64,000 nucleotides of DNA. It comes from Acinetobacter terrae. Its GTDB lineage: Bacteria > Pseudomonadota > Gammaproteobacteria > Pseudomonadales > Moraxellaceae. Of this stretch, positions 30,767 through 40,452 are shown piece after piece; position 1 is the stretch's first letter; each line of letters starts with the position of its first letter. The notes below the pieces were generated by a model, which had not been told where the DNA came from, did not search any database, and saw nothing but the letters and a program-made list of their open reading frames with translations. The stretch spans positions 310,001-374,000 of the forward strand of contig NZ_JABERI010000001.1 in NCBI RefSeq assembly GCF_013004375.1, in the 5' to 3' direction. A program made the translations under genes and the position numbers.

Positions 30767-31582
30767 ATGTCATTTACCCGCTCAAAACTTTTTATTGCAT
30801 GCACTTTGGCAAGCAGCCTGGCAATTACTGCGTGTTCCAACTCAAACAACGATGAAAAAAAGCAAAGCACTTTAACCGCTAGCGCACCTGCAACCGGACA
30901 GGCATCGAATCTTTCCGAACGCAATGCACAGCAGCGTCTGATTAACACCCTGCAACAGCACTTTAAAAAAGCCAATATCAACGCCAAAGTTCTAGATATT
31001 AAAGCCACTGAAGTACCAAATCTGTATTGGGTCACTCTTGAAGGCATGTCCTCTGTTTATGCAACCGCAGATGGTAAATACATTATTCAGGGGGATGTGC
31101 TTCGTTTAGGTGACAGCAAAATTCACAATGTCAGTGAAAACCTGCAATCTGCTGCCAATAAAAAGCTTCTGGCGGGCTTAAAAACCGAAGACCTGCTGGT
31201 TTATAAAGCGCAAGGCAAAACCAAACATATTGTGTATGTGTTTACTGATGTTAGCTGCCCGTATTGCCATAAACTGCATGAACATATGAGCGAAATTAAC
31301 GCCAAAGGCATTGAAGTGCGTTATATCGCATGGCCACGTGGCGAACAGTTCATGCCAGCCATGGAAAGTGTCTGGTGTAGTGAAGATCGTCAGGCTGCCT
31401 TTAATCAAGCCATTGCAGGTACACCACTTGCTCCAGCAACATGCAAGAATCCCGTTAAAGATCAGTATCAACTCGGTCTGAATATGGGCGTGAATGGCAC
31501 CCCTGCTATTTACAATGAAGAGGGTGTTTACCTGGGTGGATACTTGTCTCCTGAAGAATTAGCAGAACGTTTAAATAACTAA
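30767..31582 (+). CDS. dsbC: DsbC-type thiol:disulfide isomerase, predicted lipoprotein
   Basis: This periplasmic disulfide isomerase has an N-terminal dimerisation domain (about residues 55-110) and a thioredoxin-fold domain with the active site CPYC (about C164-C167) and the cis-proline segment GVNGTPAIYNEEG. Unusually, the signal sequence ends in ITAC at residue 23 followed by a Ser/Asn-rich linker, which fits a type II lipobox, so the enzyme may be lipid-anchored. At 271 residues it is slightly longer than E. coli DsbC. It lies between xerD and hom, as in Pseudomonas. Confidence 0.9.
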   Translation: MSFTRSKLFIACTLASSLAITACSNSNNDEKKQSTLTASAPATGQASNLSERNAQQRLINTLQQHFKKANINAKVLDIKATEVPNLYWVTLEGMSSVYATADGKYIIQGDVLRLGDSKIHNVSENLQSAANKKLLAGLKTEDLLVYKAQGKTKHIVYVFTDVSCPYCHKLHEHMSEINAKGIEVRYIAWPRGEQFMPAMESVWCSEDRQAAFNQAIAGTPLAPATCKNPVKDQYQLGLNMGVNGTPAIYNEEGVYLGGYLSPEELAERLNN

Positions 31583-31705
31583 TTTTTATTCGTTAAATTA
31601 CTGTTTTTTATAGTTGAAGATAAAGTGATTTCTTTCCTAGAGTCTCATGCTTTTTTTAGCTATGATCTAGGTTCGCTTAAAATTGATTAGATATTGGAGT
31701 GTGAC

Positions 31706-33010
31706 GTGAAACCAGTTCGTCTGGCAATCCTCGGTCTTGGTACTGTAGGTGGTGGTGCCCTTAAACTTTTAAAAGAAAACGCTGCTGAGATCAGACGTCG
31801 CACCGGTCGAGAAATTGAAATTACCCATGTGGGTACACGTCGTCCGCGTCCTGATTTGGATCTTCCAGAATCAATTAAACAAAGTGCTGATCTTCTAGAA
31901 ATTGTACGTCAGCCAGATGTTGACGTTGTGGTTGAAGTGATGGGCGGTATCCACCCTGCCTATGAAGTCATCATGGAAGCCATGAAACATGGCAAGCATA
32001 TTGTTACTGCAAATAAAGCTTTACTGGCTGAACATGGCAATGAGCTATTTAAAGCGGCCGAAGACAATGCCGTGCAGATTGCCTATGAAGCAGCGGTTGC
32101 CGGCGGCATTCCAATTATCAAAGTGATTCGTGAAGGCTTGGCAGCCAATAAAATTGACTGGCTGGCAGGTATTATTAATGGCACAGGCAACTTCATCCTC
32201 AGTGAAATGCGTGAAAAAGGTCGTGCTTTTGAAGATGTGCTGAAAGAAGCGCAAGAACTCGGTTATGCCGAAGCAGATCCTACCTTTGATGTAGAAGGGA
32301 TTGATGCTGCACATAAACTGACGATTTTGGCTTCATGTGCATTTGGTATTCCGCTACAGTTTGACAAAGTATTTACTGAAGGGATTGGCAAAGTCACTGC
32401 ACAAGATGTGAAATATGCAGAAGACTTAGGTTTCCGTATCAAACACTTAGGTATTGCACGCCGTACCGATGCCGGAATTGAATTACGCGTACACCCGACC
32501 CTCATTCCAGATGATCAACTGATTGCCAATGTCAACGGCGTGAAAAATGCCATCTTGGTACAAGCCAATGCCGTCGGTCCAACACTGTATTACGGTGCAG
32601 GCGCAGGTGCAGGTCCAACAGCTTCTGCTGTGGTTGCTGACGTCGTCGATATTGTCCGCGACATCATTTATACCGAAGATGGTGCCGGAACCATTCCGCA
32701 ATTGGCCTTTGAAGCGCTCACGGATTTGCCAATTTTAACGCGTGAACAAATGACCACTGGCTACTACATTCGTATTAATGCCGAAGATCAAATGGGCGTC
32801 CTTGCAGATGTAACGACTATTTTAAGTCGTGCCGGAATCAGTATTGATGCCATCATGCAGCAACCGCGCTTAAAAGACCTTATTCCGATCGTGATTTTAA
32901 CTGATCCTATCGTTGAATCAAAAATGGATGAAGCGTTAAAACAGATTCAAGCATTGCCTTTCATTCATGGCGAAATTGTACGGATTCGTTTAGAATCGCT
33001 TGATAATTAA
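31706..33010 (+). CDS. hom: Homoserine dehydrogenase
   Basis: It reduces aspartate semialdehyde to homoserine with NAD(P)H for threonine and methionine synthesis. The N-terminal Rossmann motif is GLGTVGGG, followed by VTANKALLA, the catalytic region GYAEADPTFDVEG and, after about residue 350, an ACT regulatory domain (YYIRINAEDQMGVLADVT). The start is taken as the GTG at 31706, with GGAG six bases upstream; a TTG four codons earlier is in frame but overlaps that site. At 434 residues it matches the monofunctional family. thrC follows by 57 bases. Confidence 0.96.
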   Translation: MKPVRLAILGLGTVGGGALKLLKENAAEIRRRTGREIEITHVGTRRPRPDLDLPESIKQSADLLEIVRQPDVDVVVEVMGGIHPAYEVIMEAMKHGKHIVTANKALLAEHGNELFKAAEDNAVQIAYEAAVAGGIPIIKVIREGLAANKIDWLAGIINGTGNFILSEMREKGRAFEDVLKEAQELGYAEADPTFDVEGIDAAHKLTILASCAFGIPLQFDKVFTEGIGKVTAQDVKYAEDLGFRIKHLGIARRTDAGIELRVHPTLIPDDQLIANVNGVKNAILVQANAVGPTLYYGAGAGAGPTASAVVADVVDIVRDIIYTEDGAGTIPQLAFEALTDLPILTREQMTTGYYIRINAEDQMGVLADVTTILSRAGISIDAIMQQPRLKDLIPIVILTDPIVESKMDEALKQIQALPFIHGEIVRIRLESLDN

Positions 33011-33067
33011 TCGGGTTGAGGGGAGTATTTCCCCTTGCCAAGCTCTACACACAATTGGAACATCATC

Positions 33068-34207
33068 ATGTCTAATGCCAATCGTTATACTGGTTTAGTT
33101 GACCGTTATCGTGACCGTTTACCAGTATCTGCAACCACTCGTGCAATCTCTTTAGGCGAAGGTAATACGCCACTGATCAAGCTTGAGAACATTCCACGCA
33201 TTATTGGTAAAGATGTTGAAATCTATGTGAAGTACGAAGGCTTAAACCCGACTGGTTCATTTAAAGACCGTGGTATGACCATGGCCGTAACCAAAGCGGT
33301 TGAAGAAGGCTCTAAAGCCATTATTTGTGCCTCTACCGGTAACACCTCAGCTGCAGCTGCTGCTTATGCTGCACGCGCAGGCATCAAAGCATTCGTTTTA
33401 ATCCCGGAAGGCAAAATTGCCATGGGTAAAATGGCACAGGCAATGATGTATGGTGCAATCACTATGCAAATTCGCGGCAACTTCGATGACGGCATGCGTC
33501 TTGTTAAAGAAGTGGCTGATCAAGCACCTGTAACCATTGTAAACTCAATCAACCCTTACCGTTTGCAAGGTCAAAAAACCATTGCTTACGAAATCGTTGA
33601 AGCTTTAGGTCGTGCGCCTGATTACCACTGCTTGCCAGTCGGTAACGCAGGTAACATCACTGCACACTGGATGGGTTATACCGAAGCAGTTGCAAATCAG
33701 CCGAAAGAACAGTTTGAGCAAGTGATTTACGACGCTGAAACAGATGCTTTCACTGGTCCTAAACCTGCTGGCCTTCCAATTATGGCAGGTTATCAAGCAT
33801 CTGGCGCTGCACCGTTCCTACGTGGTGGCCCTGTTGCAAACCCTGAAACTGTTGCGACTGCCATCCGTATTGGTAACCCACAAAGCTGGAACCATGCGAA
33901 AGCGGTTGTTCGTGACTCAAACGGTTGGTTTGATGAACTGACTGATGCTGAAATTCTTGAAGCACAGCGTTTACTTTCAATGTACGAAGGCGTGTTCGTA
34001 GAACCTGCTTCTGCAGCGTCTGTGGGCGGCGCAATTCGTGACATCAAAGCTGGCAAAATTAAAGAAGGTTCAGTGATTGTTTGTACTGTTACAGGTAATG
34101 GTTTGAAAGACCCTGATACTGCGATCAAACAATGTTCTGATGCTGTCATGCTGTCTATTGATGCAACAATGAATCAAGTGAAAGAATCGATTCTTTCTAA
34201 TATGTAA
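33068..34207 (+). CDS. thrC: Threonine synthase
   Basis: This PLP enzyme converts O-phosphohomoserine to threonine. The cofactor lysine lies in NPTGSFKDRGMT, and the glycine-rich phosphate loop in the segment GNAGNITAHWMG. At about 379 residues it is the short form of the enzyme found in Pseudomonas and Gram-positives. I chose the ATG at 33068 (MSNANRYTGLVDRYRDRLP); an upstream in-frame start has no support. It forms the end of hom-thrC and is followed by a strong terminator. Confidence 0.96.
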   Translation: MSNANRYTGLVDRYRDRLPVSATTRAISLGEGNTPLIKLENIPRIIGKDVEIYVKYEGLNPTGSFKDRGMTMAVTKAVEEGSKAIICASTGNTSAAAAAYAARAGIKAFVLIPEGKIAMGKMAQAMMYGAITMQIRGNFDDGMRLVKEVADQAPVTIVNSINPYRLQGQKTIAYEIVEALGRAPDYHCLPVGNAGNITAHWMGYTEAVANQPKEQFEQVIYDAETDAFTGPKPAGLPIMAGYQASGAAPFLRGGPVANPETVATAIRIGNPQSWNHAKAVVRDSNGWFDELTDAEILEAQRLLSMYEGVFVEPASAASVGGAIRDIKAGKIKEGSVIVCTVTGNGLKDPDTAIKQCSDAVMLSIDATMNQVKESILSNM

Positions 34208-34227
34208 TTCTTAGCATCATTAGAAAT

Positions 34228-34259
34228 AAAAAAAGTCCTGCAATTGCAGGACTTTTTTT
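34228..34259. terminator. Bidirectional terminator between thrC and pbpG
   Basis: A 14-base perfect stem (core AGTCCTGC/GCAGGACT, loop AATT) with A and T runs of seven on either side lies between the convergent genes. Confidence 0.92.
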
Positions 34260-34293
34260 ACGTTATGAATAAAGCGATATTAGATCAACGAAA

Positions 34294-35346
34294 TTAGATA
34301 CGTTTTGGTAACTGGCTTGCCCAACTCATTAAACGGGTTGCATCATTGGTACGTGCTTGTGAAGAATCTGCACCCAGCAACACTACAACCGCCGGACGAT
34401 TATTTAAGGTGGTATGCATCACTACACAACGTCCTGCTTCATTGATATAACCAGTTTTTGAAATATTGATATTCCAGCCCCCATTACGAACTAAAGCATT
34501 GGTGTTGTTTGATTTCAATACCCGATAACCTAAATTGAAGTCATAGTTAGGTGTAGTCGAGAATTGACGAATCAAACTATATTGTGATGCCGCATTGACT
34601 AAAATACCCAAATCACGTGCTGAAGCGACATTACGTGGATGTAGGCCTGTGGATTCCATAAAATGTGCAGAATTCATACCCAGAGATTTGGCTTTGGCAT
34701 TCATCGCACTCACAAAAGCGGCACGACCACCTGGATAAGTCCGGGCTAAAGCAGCTGCTGCTGGATTTTCAGATTTCATCAAAGCAAAAAGCAAGGCTTC
34801 TGCACGGTTCATGCTGTCACCGGCACGCAAGGTTGAACTTGAGCTTTTACAACCTGAACAGGAAAAGTCTGCTTGTTGCAAAGTGATCTTTTCCGACATA
34901 TTCAAACGTCCGTCAGAGATCACCACTGCGGTCATGAGTTTAGTAATGGATGCAATCGGGAAAGCGGTATTACTGTTTTTGCTATATAAAACTTCGCCTG
35001 TTTGACCGTCCATCACTAAAGCAGCACGTGCATTGACAGAGGGTTGATCGCCAAAGCTTGAATTATTCAGAATTTGCACAGTTTTAGGTGCAGAATGACT
35101 AACCACACCATTAGAACTACGTACCGAAGTGGTAATTTTAGTTGAACCTTGTGGCGTGGGTTCTTCGGTCAATGCCGAACCATCACCATTGAGTAATTGT
35201 TTGGCATCTTCAGAAGACCAATTTAACGCAGCTTGACCTGTGCCTCCAGAAGCATCCATGATGAGTTCTGCAAAACTACTAGAACTCATGCTAAGTAAGA
35301 TGGACATACCCAGCACATGCATTAAAGACTTGTTCGAATTTTTCAC
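34294..35346 (-). CDS. pbpG: D-alanyl-D-alanine endopeptidase (PBP7/8 type)
   Basis: This periplasmic low-molecular-weight penicillin-binding protein (peptidase S11) cuts D-Ala-meso-DAP cross-links. A signal peptide (through about SSSSFA, residue 26) precedes a linker of about 80 residues and the serine-hydrolase domain with SxxK (S133-ITK), SEN (LMKSENPAA) and KTG (SKTGYINEAG). At 350 residues it is close to E. coli PbpG with a longer low-complexity N-terminal region. In A. baumannii the pbpG product matters for survival in serum. It stands alone on the minus strand, divergent from gacA. Confidence 0.9.
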   Translation of the reverse strand: MKNSNKSLMHVLGMSILLSMSSSSFAELIMDASGGTGQAALNWSSEDAKQLLNGDGSALTEEPTPQGSTKITTSVRSSNGVVSHSAPKTVQILNNSSFGDQPSVNARAALVMDGQTGEVLYSKNSNTAFPIASITKLMTAVVISDGRLNMSEKITLQQADFSCSGCKSSSSTLRAGDSMNRAEALLFALMKSENPAAAALARTYPGGRAAFVSAMNAKAKSLGMNSAHFMESTGLHPRNVASARDLGILVNAASQYSLIRQFSTTPNYDFNLGYRVLKSNNTNALVRNGGWNINISKTGYINEAGRCVVMHTTLNNRPAVVVLLGADSSQARTNDATRLMSWASQLPKRI

Positions 35347-35566
35347 GATGGTTTACTCAACTCATGGAGGCAAGATACATTTGTGTATTACCTCAAATAT
35401 GCCTTACATTTAAACATAAAGGTGAACATTTTTTACGCATAAACCTTTATGCTTAACATTTCACTTAAAGATTGATAATAGGATTGCTAATTTTGTCATT
35501 TCATTGCAAGCTTATTTTGCTTTATGTAACAAAAAAATTGCTTTTTTTATATGAGGGGAGAAATAG

Positions 35567-36202
35567 GTGATCACAGTTTTAGTAGTAGATGATCATGAGT
35601 TAGTACGTACCGGGATTTGCCGAATGCTCGAAGACCATGCGGATGTTCAAGTGATTGGTCAGGCTGAATCTGGGGAAGAAGCGATTACCTTAGTCCGTCA
35701 CCATCATCCCAATGTGGTTTTACTTGATGTGAATATGCCGGGCATCGGTGGGGTAGAAACCACCCGCCGTCTGTTGCAAACCGCACCTGAAACCAAAGTT
35801 GTCGCTGTGAGTGGCTTGGCTGAAGAACCCTATCCGTCATTATTGCTTAAAGCAGGCGCAAAAGGTTATATCACCAAAGGCGCACCTGTGACTGAAATGG
35901 TTCGTGCCATCAATAAAGTCATGCAAGGTGGCAAATATTTTAGTGCAGACATTGCCGAGCAACTGGCCAGTTCATATCTTTCAGATACCCAGCAATCACC
36001 ATTTGATGCACTCTCTGAACGTGAAATGCAGGTTGCGATGATGGTAGTGAATTGTATTAGTGCACAGGAAATTGCCGATAAACTTTTTGTCAGTGTCAAA
36101 ACCGTGAATACTTATCGTTATCGTATCTTTGAAAAGTTAAATTTAGATAGTGATGTGAAACTGACTCATTTAGCCATTCGTTATGGGCTGATTAAACCTT
36201 AA
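35567..36202 (+). CDS. gacA: Response regulator of the GacA/UvrY type
   Basis: This two-component regulator has a receiver domain with phospho-acceptor D54 (VVLLDVNMPG) and a LuxR-type helix-turn-helix at the C-terminus (EIADKLFVSVKTVNTYRYRI). At 211 residues it has GacA length. In A. baumannii the gacA gene lies beside pilS-pilR, which matches this order. It would act with the hybrid sensor GacS (elsewhere) to control surface behaviour, metabolism and virulence. The start is GTG at 35567, with a strong GAGGGGAG-like site a few bases ahead. Confidence 0.9.
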   Translation: MITVLVVDDHELVRTGICRMLEDHADVQVIGQAESGEEAITLVRHHHPNVVLLDVNMPGIGGVETTRRLLQTAPETKVVAVSGLAEEPYPSLLLKAGAKGYITKGAPVTEMVRAINKVMQGGKYFSADIAEQLASSYLSDTQQSPFDALSEREMQVAMMVVNCISAQEIADKLFVSVKTVNTYRYRIFEKLNLDSDVKLTHLAIRYGLIKP

Positions 36203-36246
36203 TGACTTTCCTTGAGAACTTCCCTTAAGCTTTTTAGAAGACATGC

Positions 36247-37815
36247 ATGACGCAAAACACCAAAAACTTTGAGTTTAATCAGTATCATTTAGGCATCTGG
36301 TATGGCGCCTACAGACTGATTATTGCGACATGTCTTCTGCTGATTTTTCTACTCACTTATCAACACTTAAATACAGATTACCGCTATCCACAGCTCTATC
36401 TTTATGTACTCATTTGCTTTGTAGCGATAGGCTGCATGCAACTGCTTAGTCTTAAAAAAATACGAGCCAACATTCCCCAACAACTGACGCTGTTATTTGC
36501 TGTCGATGTCATTGCTTTAAGCTTACTGACTTTCGCATTGGATGGTCCGAATCTGCATTTAAGCCTGCTATTCGTGATTACCATTTTTGCCGCTTCTTTA
36601 TTATTAGATGCAAAAAAAGCCTTAATTATTACTCTCATTGCTGTTATTAGTGTGATTTATCAAATATTTTTAGGCAGCATTTTTGATTTTTCTTCACTGA
36701 ATAATATTGGCAATAGTGCCTTATTGGCTTTTCTGTTTTTTGTGGTTTATGGCAGTGCGCAAATTGTGGTACGGCGTTTCCAATTGCTGGAAAATTTGAA
36801 TTTTTCTCAATCCTTGGAACTCAATCGACTGCAAAATTTGAACCGTTATATTCTGGAACAGATTGAACTGGGTTATCTGGTTTTAGATGAAAACTGTCAC
36901 ATCGTGCTGAGCAATCCTGCGGCGTGTATGCTGTTAGGCATTCCCCCATTCTATGCCTATGACAAATCTCCTTTATACAAAATACAGCCTGATTTATTTG
37001 AATTAATTAAATTTGAGCAACTGCAAGATGGTGAAAGATTTCAATTCGAATCCCAGCTGAGCCGTTATCATATGCATATCGAAGTGCAAAAATTAATGGT
37101 TCCCCATCAAACCCTGACCCTGTTGGTGCTGCAAGATGCCGGCAAGCTCAATCAAAGGGTACAACAATTAAAACTGGCTGCCTTAGGACAATTGTCTGCC
37201 AGTATTGCCCATGAAATTCGCAATCCTCTGGCGGCGATTGTTCAAGCCAATGAACTGTTGCTAGACAGTGATCTAAATCAACAAAACCTATTAAGTCAGA
37301 TGATTGCAAAGCAAGCACAGCGCATTGATCGTATTATTCAGGATACACTGAATATGGTGCGAAATAGAGAAACGCATCCGGCTAAGATCCAGCTGAATCA
37401 ATTTATCCCTCAAATGATTCAAGAAGATTTATCTGATATCATCCACCAAATTCGATGCAACATACAAAATAAAATTTCGATTACTTTTGATGAAGCACAA
37501 TTTCGCCAAGTCCTGATTAACCTGATTCGTAACGCCATTCGTCATAATTCACCTGAATACTCTCATATTGAGTTAAACATTTACTCACATGAATCCAATG
37601 TCCGAATTGACGTTCTCGATTTTGGTACAGGTGTGGCATCCAAAGATTTGAGCTATTTATTTCAACCTTTTTTTAGTACCGAAATCACGGGAACTGGTTT
37701 AGGATTGTACTTATCACATAGTTTTTGTGAAGCAAACCAAGCAAAACTCAACTATGTAGAACAAAAACAAGGGGCATGCTTTCGAATTGAATGCCTACGT
37801 GTTGCTTTAAATTAA
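36247..37815 (+). CDS. pilS: Sensor histidine kinase PilS
   Basis: This inner-membrane kinase pairs with PilR to control pilin transcription. Six hydrophobic helices occupy residues 15-180, followed by a PAS-like domain (LDENCHIVLSNPAACMLLG). The kinase core has the H-box with H322 (SASIAHEIRNPLAAI), an N-box (INLIRNAIRHN), and G boxes (DFGTGV, GTGLGLYLSH). At 522 residues it matches Pseudomonas PilS. It lies 44 bases after gacA and 18 bases before pilR, so pilS-pilR are an operon. Confidence 0.93.
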   Translation: MTQNTKNFEFNQYHLGIWYGAYRLIIATCLLLIFLLTYQHLNTDYRYPQLYLYVLICFVAIGCMQLLSLKKIRANIPQQLTLLFAVDVIALSLLTFALDGPNLHLSLLFVITIFAASLLLDAKKALIITLIAVISVIYQIFLGSIFDFSSLNNIGNSALLAFLFFVVYGSAQIVVRRFQLLENLNFSQSLELNRLQNLNRYILEQIELGYLVLDENCHIVLSNPAACMLLGIPPFYAYDKSPLYKIQPDLFELIKFEQLQDGERFQFESQLSRYHMHIEVQKLMVPHQTLTLLVLQDAGKLNQRVQQLKLAALGQLSASIAHEIRNPLAAIVQANELLLDSDLNQQNLLSQMIAKQAQRIDRIIQDTLNMVRNRETHPAKIQLNQFIPQMIQEDLSDIIHQIRCNIQNKISITFDEAQFRQVLINLIRNAIRHNSPEYSHIELNIYSHESNVRIDVLDFGTGVASKDLSYLFQPFFSTEITGTGLGLYLSHSFCEANQAKLNYVEQKQGACFRIECLRVALN

Positions 37816-37833
37816 TATTGCTGGGGTGTAATT

Positions 37834-39246
37834 GTGGAAAGACAACCACTTGTTTTATTGGTGGATGATGAGGAAGATTTGTGTACGCTGATGCAAATGT
37901 CTTTATCACGCATGGGCATCAAAACGCATATCGCACATCGTCTTGAACAGGCGAAAAAACGCTTATCTGAAAATAAATATGATGCCTGTTTAACGGATTT
38001 GAATTTACCAGATGGTAATGGACTGCAATTGGTAGAATGGATTGGTCAACATCTTCCAGCCCTACCTGTGGCTGTGCTGACCGCATATGGCAATATGGAA
38101 ATTGCGATTGCGGCATTAAAAGCAGGGGCTTTTGATTTTGTCAGCAAGCCCATCAATCAGAAACACCTGGAACAACTCTTACAAAAAGCTTTGAATAAAC
38201 CAATCGAAAACTTCCAAAGCAAAGAAGATAGTCTGGAACAAAAATTATTGATTGGCCAATCGCTGCCGATTCAACAATTACGCATTACTTTAAATAAAAT
38301 TGCCCGTTCTCAAGCACCAGTCTTTATTACCGGTGAATCCGGCACAGGAAAAGAAGTCATTGCCAATCTGGTACATCGACTCAGCAATCGTAATGAAGGG
38401 CCTTTTATTGCAATTAACTGTGGCGCTATTCCAACGGAACTGATGGAAAGTGAACTGTTTGGACATAAGAAAGGCAGCTTTAGCGGTGCAACTCAGGACA
38501 AACAAGGTCTGATTCAATCTGCACACGGTGGTAGTCTGTTTTTAGATGAAATTGCTGAACTGCCTTTAACCATGCAGGTCAAACTGCTTCGTGCCGTACA
38601 AGAAAAACGGATTCGTCCCGTCGGTTCAGATGCTGAAATTGATGTCGATTTTCGTGTGATTAGTGCCAGCCATCAAGACTTGGAAGCATTGGTGCAACAA
38701 GGTAGATTTCGACAAGATTTATTCTTCCGTATTCATGTGATGGATCTGGTTCTTCCGCCACTGCGTGAACGTGGTGATGATATTATTTTATTGGCGCATC
38801 ATTTTATTCAAAAAATTAGTCAGGAATGGAGTATCCCTCAAAAACAACTGACTGAACGCGCGAGAAACTTTTTGCTGAGCCAATATTATCCGGGTAATGT
38901 TCGAGAGCTGCGTAATATTATCGAACGCGCCATCACCCTGAGTGATGAGGATAAAATTGATTTACCGCATCTACAAAGTGCGCCGTTGCGTTATCCAACG
39001 GTGACACCTTTGGATCATCAGCAAGAAGCTAGTAATGTTTTTCGTAGTGACATTTTAGTTTCTGCTAAAAAGTTACCCGATGAAGGTTTAGAGCTTTATC
39101 TGGAAAATATTGAAAAAGATATTTTACTCAATGCCCTAAACTTAACCCATTGGAACAGAACGCTTGCAGCCAAAAAACTGGGCATGTCTTTTCGTTCTCT
39201 ACGTTACCGCTTAAAGAAATTTGGCTTGGATACGGATGATGAATAA
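37834..39246 (+). CDS. pilR: Sigma-54-dependent response regulator PilR
   Basis: This NtrC-family activator of the pilin gene has a receiver domain with D55 (ACLTDLNLPDG), an AAA+ domain with Walker A GESGTGKE (167-174) and the sigma-54 contact loop GSFSGA (214-219) in place of GAFTGA, and a C-terminal Fis-type helix-turn-helix (NRTLAAKKLGMSFRSLRYRL). At 470 residues it is complete. The start is GTG at 37834, just after GGGG. It needs RpoN, consistent with other sigma-54 signals in this window. Confidence 0.94.
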   Translation: MERQPLVLLVDDEEDLCTLMQMSLSRMGIKTHIAHRLEQAKKRLSENKYDACLTDLNLPDGNGLQLVEWIGQHLPALPVAVLTAYGNMEIAIAALKAGAFDFVSKPINQKHLEQLLQKALNKPIENFQSKEDSLEQKLLIGQSLPIQQLRITLNKIARSQAPVFITGESGTGKEVIANLVHRLSNRNEGPFIAINCGAIPTELMESELFGHKKGSFSGATQDKQGLIQSAHGGSLFLDEIAELPLTMQVKLLRAVQEKRIRPVGSDAEIDVDFRVISASHQDLEALVQQGRFRQDLFFRIHVMDLVLPPLRERGDDIILLAHHFIQKISQEWSIPQKQLTERARNFLLSQYYPGNVRELRNIIERAITLSDEDKIDLPHLQSAPLRYPTVTPLDHQQEASNVFRSDILVSAKKLPDEGLELYLENIEKDILLNALNLTHWNRTLAAKKLGMSFRSLRYRLKKFGLDTDDE

Positions 39247-39250
39247 ACTG

Positions 39251-40426
39251 TTATTTACGGTTTAGAATGATTTCTGCAACATGTTCAAGATAGTTTTCCT
39301 CTTTCATCTCATGTTGCAGCAGGTATTGCTGATTCGGCTGAATCCCGACACCTTCAATCATCTGCCCTTTAGGGGTGTAGTAATGCGATACCGTCATCTG
39401 TAAAGCGGCACCGTTGGAAAGAGGAAATAGCTTTTGCACCACCCCTTTTCCATAGCTTTTCTCCCCGACGACCCATGCGCGACCATGGTCTTTCATTGCC
39501 GCAGTAAAAACTTCAGCGGCTGAGGCAGAACGGTTATTGATTAAAATGCCTAGCTTTAAATTTTGAAATTCAAAACTCGGTAAAGCTTGAAATTGTTGAT
39601 CGCCTTCAGAACGACTTTTGGTGGAAACAATCACCCCTTGATTCAAAAATAAATCAGCCGTTTCAACCGCGGCAGATAATAATCCGCCTGGATTATTTCT
39701 TAAATCAAGCAACACTGCTTTCAGACGTGAGGAAGAATGTTCTTCAATTAAGCGTTTAATCTCATTGGCAGTATCTTGCTGAAAAACTCTGACTTTGATC
39801 ACTAAAACTTGATTATGCAAGACACTGGCTTGTATATCGGTTTCTATTTTTTTATTACGAACCAAAATAATCGGACTGCTATTTTGTGCCAGTTGCAAAG
39901 TTAAGGTCGAACCAATCGAGCCATTGAGCAGACTATTGACCTGATTTGGATTGAGTTTTTTCAGTTCTTGATCATCAATCTTAAATACAGCCACACCATT
40001 GCGCAAACCTTGCTTGGCCGAATCGGCATTATCCTTTAAACCATGAATGACCCACTGATGTAACTGCTGATCATACATCAGTTCAAAATCGACAGAGGCG
40101 ATATCACCTTCGGTATATTGTAATAGCTGCTTATAATCTTCAGGACTTAAATAACGTGAATAACGGTCTAGACCACTAACCAGACCTTTAATCGCTTGTT
40201 GAAATAATGCATCATCATTTTTGGCATCAACATAATTTTCTTTGACAATGCTATAGATTTGAACAAATTGCTGAATCGATTCCACCGGAACTTCAGCATA
40301 ATTTTGTTCGACTTCATCATCAAAATCCAAAACAGGTTGGTCTTTCGATGCAGCAAGTGCAGAATGGCTCACACAGATGAATAACGTTGTTAAAGTGACA
40401 ACCATCTTCCAGCGTTGTAAAGCCAT
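39251..40426 (-). CDS. ctpA: Carboxyl-terminal processing protease (S41 family)
   Basis: This exported serine protease cleaves C-termini of envelope proteins. A signal peptide (to about residue 26, HSALAAS) is followed by a helical region, a PDZ-like domain (about residues 105-195) and the S41 domain with catalytic S302 (NRSASAAEVF) and K327 (GEKSYGKGVVQ), 25 residues apart as in the family. At 391 residues it is a short CtpA. It is separated from gpmI by 26 bases on the same strand, an order also seen in Pseudomonas and other gammaproteobacteria. Confidence 0.92.
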   Translation of the reverse strand: MALQRWKMVVTLTTLFICVSHSALAASKDQPVLDFDDEVEQNYAEVPVESIQQFVQIYSIVKENYVDAKNDDALFQQAIKGLVSGLDRYSRYLSPEDYKQLLQYTEGDIASVDFELMYDQQLHQWVIHGLKDNADSAKQGLRNGVAVFKIDDQELKKLNPNQVNSLLNGSIGSTLTLQLAQNSSPIILVRNKKIETDIQASVLHNQVLVIKVRVFQQDTANEIKRLIEEHSSSRLKAVLLDLRNNPGGLLSAAVETADLFLNQGVIVSTKSRSEGDQQFQALPSFEFQNLKLGILINNRSASAAEVFTAAMKDHGRAWVVGEKSYGKGVVQKLFPLSNGAALQMTVSHYYTPKGQMIEGVGIQPNQQYLLQHEMKEENYLEHVAEIILNRK

Positions 40427-40452
40427 CCTTTCACCTGTTTATCGTGTTAATT

